Positions 58,046 through 64,000 of a DNA stretch of 64,000 bases are shown piece by piece. The notes beneath the pieces were generated by a model. It saw nothing but the letters and a program-made list of their open reading frames with translations, did no database searches and was not told the origin of the DNA. Position numbers and translations under genes: made by a program. Within the stretch, counting starts at the first letter, position 1. Each line of letters opens with the position of its first letter. The DNA comes from Camillea tinctor (lineage: Eukaryota > Ascomycota > Sordariomycetes > Xylariales > Xylariaceae): assembly GCA_022578605.1 (NCBI GenBank), contig MU394065.1, positions 62,001-126,000 of the forward strand. Reading direction: 5' to 3'.

Positions 58046-60240
58046 ATGAAGCGTTTCCAGAGAGTCGTAAATGTGAGTAAGCACTGCTGGGTATCGTCCA
58101 GTTGGTTAGAAGTAATAGGATGGTCTTGTCAGACCGCTAACTGTCTTTGCGCTCCGTAGCTCTCTCGAGGCAAGAGTGACAGCAAGTCGTCCAAGAAGAA
58201 TAAGGAGAAGGATGGCACGAATTCACCTTCCTCGGGCGGTTCCCGCGAGACCCAGTCTCCTGTGTTGACCCCCTCGTCATCGACCTCGACCGTCAATGAT
58301 GTCAGGATGAAGCCTCTGCCGCCGAATAATGGTGGAGCGCATGGAGGTGATTCTGGGAATCCTGCTCTACAAGGTCAAGGAGCTCATAACAGTCCAGCAG
58401 CCGCCCAAGGTGCCGCCGCCCAAGATAGGTTTCCCGGTCCCCAGCATTCCCCCAACGGAGCCACCACCCCTTCGCGACATGGCTCGCTCCCACCGACCGT
58501 GGTTATTAGTCCGAGCGCCCCAGTGAGTTTATTTTTCCCCACAGCTGCCCACCCATTGTGAAAAAGGTTGTCTAACGCATAGTTATCATCTGTAGCATGT
58601 CCCGCCTCCTGGCGCTGCCGAGACCATGCCTCACGATCTTGCTCCTCCGAAAGCTGGCCAGAAGTCCTTGATGTTCGATCGCCTGCACCAGACCCCGAAG
58701 GATGTGCCCGAAGGTCTTAGAACGCCAAAGAGACAACACTCGTCTCGATTCGATATCTCTGCCCATCGAGAGCTAGAAAAGTTGCCTGGTTTCCACGAGG
58801 TCCCACCTAACCGTCGGCAGGAGTTGTTTATGCAGAAGATTGACCAGTGCAACGTCATTTTTGATTTCAACGATGCGAGCGCCGATATGAAGTCGAAGGA
58901 AATCAAGCGTCTTGCCCTTCACGAGCTCCTTGACTACGTAGCCAATAACCGCCAGGTCATTACCGAGCCCATGTATCCCCGTGTCGTCGAGATGTTCGCC
59001 AAGAACTTGTTCCGTCCCATCCCGCCGCCGATGAACCCCCAGGGCGAAGCATTCGATCCCGAAGAGGACGAACCCGTTCTTGAGGTCGCCTGGCCCCATA
59101 TCCAGGTCGTCTATGAATTTTTCCTTCGATTTATCGAGAGTCAGGATTTTAACACCAACATCGCCAAGGCCTACATCGATCATAGTTTTGTTCTCCAGCT
59201 TCTTGAGCTGTTCGACTCGGAAGACCCGCGCGAGAGAGATTTTCTCAAGACGACGTTGCATCGTATCTACGGCAAATTCTTGAATCTTCGTTCCTTCATC
59301 AGGCGCTCTATCAACAACGTCTTCTTCCAGTTCACTTACGAAACCGAAAGATTCAATGGTGTTGCTGAGTTACTGGAAATTCTAGGTTCGATCATCAATG
59401 GTTTCGCCTTACCTCTCAAGGAGGAGCACAAGTTATTCCTTACTCGTGTTCTTCTACCACTGCATAAGGTTAAGAGTCTCAGCATGTACCACCCTCAGTT
59501 AGCATACTGCATCGTCCAGTTCTTAGAAAAAGACGCTTCCCTTACCGAGGAAGTCGTCCTCGGCTTGCTCCGATACTGGCCCAAAGTCAACAGCACAAAA
59601 GAGGTCATGTATCTCAATGAAGTGGAAGATATATTTGAAGTGATGGATCCCGCAGAATTCGCCAAGGTCCAGGAACCGCTATTTCATCAACTGGCCAAGT
59701 CAGTTGCCAGCCCTCACTTTCAGGTTGCCGAGAGAGCTCTATATTTCTGGAACAACGAGTATTTCTGTAATCTAGTGAGCGACAACGTTGAGATCATTCT
59801 CCCCATCATGTTTGCGCCGCTTTATGAACACTCCAAGGGACACTGGAACAGGTGAGTAAAGTAACCCCTTCCAGGTTGCACACTTGTAACTAACATGTGG
59901 CAGGACAATCCATGGTATGATGTTCAATGCTATGAAGCTATTCATGGAGATTAATCCACAGCTCTTCGATGACTGCTCCCATGATTACAACGAGGCACAG
60001 AATAATGCTTTGGCAAGAGAAGCTTTGCGAGAAAGGAAGTGGGCCGCGCTTAAGGAGCAGGCCGCCAAGAACAAAGCTAATGGCAATTCTGGGGATGGGA
60101 GCCCACCGTCAGAAGCCGATTCCGTCACAGAGGACAATCAGAAACGGCTAGATTCACTGAAGCTGCAAGATGGTGACCGCAGGGACCGCCGCGCCCACGA
60201 GCGACAAAGTTCAGTGGGCTCGTCTAGAAGTCAGCGATGA
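58046..60240 (+). CDS. rts1: Protein phosphatase 2A B56 (B') regulatory subunit
   Basis: Targets PP2A to substrates; yeast Rts1 and fission-yeast Par1 act in stress response, septins and chromosome cohesion. Four exons: 58046-58072, 58160-58522, 58596-59851, 59904-60240; 660 residues. The first 9 residues come from a 27-nt exon. Residues 10-170 are disordered (Ser/Pro/Gly-rich). The B56 HEAT-like domain begins about residue 175 and is very well conserved: [87 protein letters not shown] and [14 protein letters not shown]. The C-terminal 70 residues are charged and end in [10 protein letters not shown]. Family call is certain. Confidence 0.97.
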
Positions 60241-60985
60241 TTCATAGTCCCGCTTTGATTCCTATCCCCGGGCCTCTCGGATTGTGCCAGTTTTTTTCAT
60301 GGCCTCATGGTTCCCTTACTTATGATAGACCTTCTAAGCGTTGAACGACTTGGTTTACACGAACCTTCCTAAACTTTGCTTCATTTTTGCAACACATCAA
60401 CTTTTTTTTTTCATTGCTCATTCCTGCCAAGAACATCAAAAAATTCTATTCGGTTGGCCTAAGTTCCTCAAGTCCTCGCTGTTCATCATAACCTTTTCTT
60501 TCCACAGGACAGCCCCCCCAAGTCCCGGATGGAGCAAACGGAAACGGGCCCACTTCAACATAGCCAACCTGGTGATATTGTTTCGCCCTTGGATAGGACC
60601 TAACGTGGGTCGAAATTCCCCGGAGAATCAGACTTCGGCTAGCTATTTTCGTTTCCCGTACATAGTTGAACATCTCAACAGCCGGTTTCGTTTGCTCGTT
60701 ATTTCGGAAGATAAAGTTCGGTTGAAGGTTCAACATTACCGCAGCACATGTAACAAGAGGTGGGGGACCCCAGGGTGAGATAAGGCTAGGTAAACACGGA
60801 CACAACACAGTACTACTTTTTTAAAAAAGGAGGGGGAGGAAGGCAGGTTTTGAGAATGCGAGGCTCCAAATTTGAGATTGGTGCCACCAAATGGTTAAAG
60901 GGGGGATAAATGGTAGCGGCGAGGATTAGCCTGCTTCTCTCTGTATGGTTTTTTTTGTCAATGTCAGGACAGAGGGGTCGGGACA

Positions 60986-61019
<34 letters not shown>

Positions 61020-61253
61020 ATCAAGACCCCCTTTTATGGCGTACAAAGGAATAATGATGAAATGGCTTTTACCTTGAGAAAAAAAAAAAGATCTCACATA
61101 CACACACAAGTAATGCAACCTCCCTCCATAGACCAAAGTCATCGTAGGTGTTTTGACAAAAAAGAACCACGCTCCAAAGGAAAATAAAGGGCACATACGC
61201 GCATATACATAGGTTACATGCCATACCGTGTGATAAGCATGAAGCTTGTCCTT

Positions 61254-61284
<31 letters not shown>

Positions 61285-62005
61285 AGGTATAGGTATAGTA
61301 TATAGACTGCCTTATCGATGATAAGTCCCTAGGTACCTTTAAAAAATTAAAAAGGGAAAACAGAAAAAGAAGAAGAAAAAGAAAGAAAAAAAAGAAACAA
61401 GCAGATACAGAGATAGATATATGACATATTTATATACACAAAGCAAAAGAAAGAAAAAAAAACCCCCCAAAAAACCAATAGATTAAGTGTGGTGGGGGGA
61501 TCTCCTTCCTCCTTTACCCCCTATTCTTTCTTTTGTCATATTCTATTATTGACTTGCCTACTTCCCACCTCCTACTTAACTTAGGTAGCTGAGTGTGTCC
61601 TAATACTTGCATAGGAAGTGCGTCCTTTTCAAGAAATTGCAAGAACGACATTTCTTGCGTCTTTTTAAAGTCCTTGGAAGAATCTATCTATCACGCTTGC
61701 CTAGCATTAAATAATAGGGAATTGATACAATATATTCGCGAAATATCGAATTCTGGCTTCGATAAATATATCCCATATACTCATCTGATAAAATAAGAGT
61801 GATTTGAATTTTTTTTCTTTCCTGCGTCTGTCCCTGGATTCTTTCTCTTGGATAGATAGGTTAAATACAATGGTGTTTCAATTATACACAAAATAGCCGC
61901 CACCAACCTAAACCCCTTTTTTTCTTCTCATTTGATGCATTTTCCAGTATCTATTTTCATATCCCCCCCCCCCCCTTTTTTTTTTTTTAACGTTTTTCAT
62001 ATAAT
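60241..62005. other. Convergent intergenic region with simple repeats
   Basis: Holds 3' UTRs of the B56 gene (+) and PSD gene (-). GA run at 60994-61021, GGTATG/GGTATA hexamer array at 61255-61299, and A- or purine-rich tracts around 61340-61480. No gene recognised. Confidence 0.5.
61255..61299 (+). repeat. Hexanucleotide tandem repeat (GGTATG)n/(GGTATA)n
   Basis: About four to five GGTATG units grade into GGTATA units. It is a simple interstitial repeat, not the TTAGGG telomere sequence. Confidence 0.85.
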
Positions 62006-63725
62006 TTACTCCCTATACTCCTCCACGTACCCCAGCGCCTGGCCCATCTTGACCTTCTGCCCCTTCTCAACAGCCCAGTGGAAGCCACCGTAGTGCGAGT
62101 GCGGCGCGGCGCGCTGCTCGGGGGACTCGGAAGGGGGGTGCGCTGAGGAGGGAGGCGGAGCGGGGGCCTCGAAGACGAGCACGACGGTGCTACCGAGGCG
62201 GAAGCCGCCCATCTCGTCGCCGCGGCGCAGGGCGTGGCCGCCTAGGACGGCGCTGGCGGCGGCGTAGGTAGCCTCGGCGAAGCCAGTGTAGGGCTCGCCG
62301 CGGGCAGCGGCCTCTTCGGCGGCGCGGTCGGCGGCAGTGTCAGTGAGGAGGGAGTTAGTTCGCAGCTCGCGGTCGAAGTTGACGGTGATGGAGCCCACGT
62401 TGGTGGCGCCGACGGGCACGAAGGAGAAGAAGCCCCAGCGCCAGCGGCCGAGGAGCACGACGCGCTCGTTGAGGGTGAAGAGCCCCGGCAGCGTGCGCTG
62501 CAGGTACGGCGACACCGAGTAGAGCTCGCCGGCGAAGTGGCGCCGCCGCTCGACCACCCAATTCGCCGGCGAGTGGAAGTGGTGGTAGTCGCCGGGAGCT
62601 AGGTACACGACGGCGTAGTACAGTGCCGTGCGGTTATCGGGGGACAGGAGCGAGTACCACGGCTTCTCGCCCAGGGCGAGATCCGCGCGGACCTCGGAGA
62701 CGGCGCCCGGAGTGGACGGCCGCGCGGCTTGATCTTCGATCCGCGACGAGCTCCGGCGGCTCTCGTCGGGCTTGCCAGATAGGAGGTTCGGGATCGTATA
62801 CGAGATACCGTTCACGCGGGCAAACTCCTCGTCAGCCTGGACGAGATCCTCGCCGTGTTCTAGTTCCCCGTGTTTCGTCCGATCGGGATTGTGGTGCGTC
62901 GAGGAGCTACTGAAGATGCTGGAGGGCGGGGTGTGTTTTCCTAGCAGGGCATCGACGGTATAGGTCATACCCTTCACCTGTTCGATATCGTTACCCTCGA
63001 TCTTACCAAACTGGAGTATGCGGCCGTCGGCAGGTGACAAGAGGGCGTTGGGGTTGGGGTCGAGCGGGCGGGCGCCAGGTTTCAGGGTGCGGTAGAAGAA
63101 GGCAGCGAGGTTAGGGTATACATGAAGGTCTTGCTCCGAAGCCTCGTCCAAGTTCACGCCGAATATGAAGGCATACAACTTGAAGCCGGGCACGCGCAAG
63201 GAGTAGGGGATGGTGAGTTCATTGAACCGACCCCATAGCCTGGATATAGCCTTCAGGGGCAGTGTCGACATAACCTGGACTTGCCTACAGAGGAGCCCAT
63301 GCTTGTTAGTCCAGCTCTATATATCCATTATATAGAATATTCCTATGATCTGCGTACCATGGTCCATCTGGTCGTACTCTCGGCCTTTTCTTGGGACGAG
63401 CACCTTCACCCTCAGCGGCCTCGTCCTCCAGACGTTCCTTCTCCCGGGATTGAGTCTTATAGAATTGCACTAGACCCAAGAAGCCAATTCCTAGGCCGAC
63501 TGGTATGGGATACCACTCAATCTTTGTATCCTTCAGTCTAGAGCCAACGCGTTGCTTGGTCTGGTACGTCCAGGACTGACGGAAGGGAGCACTGGAGGTA
63601 GCAGTGAATTGTCTGTTTGACTGTCTAGCTATATGTATGCAAGGTTGCCGGCGTATACGAGGCGATGCTAGGCGGTGGGGGAGAAGAGGTCGCCCGCGGG
63701 CTATTGTGGTATTTAGAGAGGCCAT
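62006..63725 (-). CDS. psd1: Mitochondrial phosphatidylserine decarboxylase proenzyme (PSD1)
   Basis: Makes phosphatidylethanolamine from phosphatidylserine in the inner mitochondrial membrane. Two exons in reading order, 63358-63725 and 62006-63284 (73-nt intron); 548 residues. The N-terminus is Arg-rich without acids (ARGRPLLPHRLASPRIRRQ), a mitochondrial presequence, followed at about 75-90 by a hydrophobic inner-membrane segment (PIPVGLGIGFLGLVQFY). Catalytic elements are LLSPADGR (Asp), YHHFHSP (His) and the self-cleavage motif GGFRLGSTVVLVFE, where Ser488 should become the pyruvoyl group. The alpha chain would be about 60 residues. A variable insert between the Asp and His motifs (about 260-345) is Ser/Glu-rich. 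The C-terminal tail continues with KGQKVKMGQALGYV as in the family. No break in any key residue. Confidence 0.96.
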
Positions 63726-64000
63726 TGGTATTAATATGGTAGACAGCTCATGTCAATGTCAGTTTGTTATAGGATTATAGCATGTTTTTTTAATCTGATG
63801 TGACCTATCATGAGGAAGCAAGCTTGTGCTAATAAAATTGAGGGAATATCAACTTAACAAAGAAGGGTAAATGTAAATTGAATTGATGTTGTTGGTTCGA
63901 GTATAGGTACTTTATGACGATGGTTCTAGTAAAAATGTAGGTACGTAGTATGAAGTAGTAGTGGCAGAAATAGTAGCAGAGTATGGATTTTCATTGGATG
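63726..64000. other. Upstream region of PSD1
   Basis: AT-rich sequence preceding the minus-strand PSD1 start; only promoter or 5' UTR is expected. Nothing else seen. Confidence 0.45.

Noticed and set aside
60341..60778. 145-codon frame after the B56 gene
   Set aside because: It lies in the expected 3' UTR and has no domain or coding-like composition.
61255..61299. Possible telomere-like repeat
   Set aside because: The unit is GGTATG/GGTATA, not TTAGGG, and it lies between two core genes, so it is a microsatellite.
1..64000. CRISPR arrays, operons or bacterial-type systems
   Set aside because: The DNA is clearly fungal with spliced genes; no regularly spaced repeats with unique spacers were seen.

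Overview
The window is nuclear DNA of a filamentous ascomycete (Pezizomycotina, probably Sordariomycetes). The evidence is intron style (mostly 50-110 nt, GTAAGT/GTATGT-like donors, CTAAC/CTAAT branch sites, short acceptors), gene families typical of such fungi (questin-oxidase/AflY-like, N2227-type carnosine N-methyltransferase, ankyrin-tailed asparaginase) and intergenic DNA full of TACCTA/TAGGTA words and pyrimidine tracts. The order is inferred from general resemblance, not from a search. Every multi-exon model below was spliced by hand and its exon lengths sum to a multiple of three.

Left part (1-21 kb) is ordinary and gene-dense. It holds a USP7/Ubp15-type deubiquitinase (3318-7236, +), a tiny DUF4748-like membrane protein with 9-nt and 14-nt exons (8310-8926, -), a WD40 plus inositol-polyphosphate 5-phosphatase (10883-14564, +) and an asparaginase-ankyrin protein (16196-17960, +). 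A previously unobvious two-exon membrane protein (18320-18840, -) is divergent from an eight-exon questin-oxidase-like gene (19318-21159, +).

Middle part (21.5-35 kb) mixes lineage-specific and core genes. An HxxxD acyltransferase pseudogene (-) carries two RIP-compatible TAG stops and is split by a 258-bp foldback element with an exact 8-bp target duplication (hAT-like MITE). A Cys-rich small protein and a C2H2 zinc-finger protein follow, then a CID/SR/RGG protein (27897-29713, +) and transportin/Kap104 (31656-34659, -).

From about 34.7 to 48 kb the window is gene-poor. I see no intact gene there, but there are diverged inverted repeats, a three-copy ~71-bp tandem repeat, hairpins and a decayed SNF2/RING-helicase fragment. 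Differences between repeat arms are mostly transitions, which suggests repeat-induced point mutation (RIP) in the past.

Right part (48-64 kb) is again core: proteasome assembly chaperone 4 (-), carnosine N-methyltransferase (+), a short-chain dehydrogenase (-), TFIIIC tau95/Sfc1 with a GC-AG intron (-), PP2A B56/RTS1 (+) and mitochondrial phosphatidylserine decarboxylase PSD1 (-). The core genes do not form one pathway. The only functional grouping I would suggest is weak: the questin-oxidase-like gene next to the dead acyltransferase could be the remnant of a secondary-metabolite locus.
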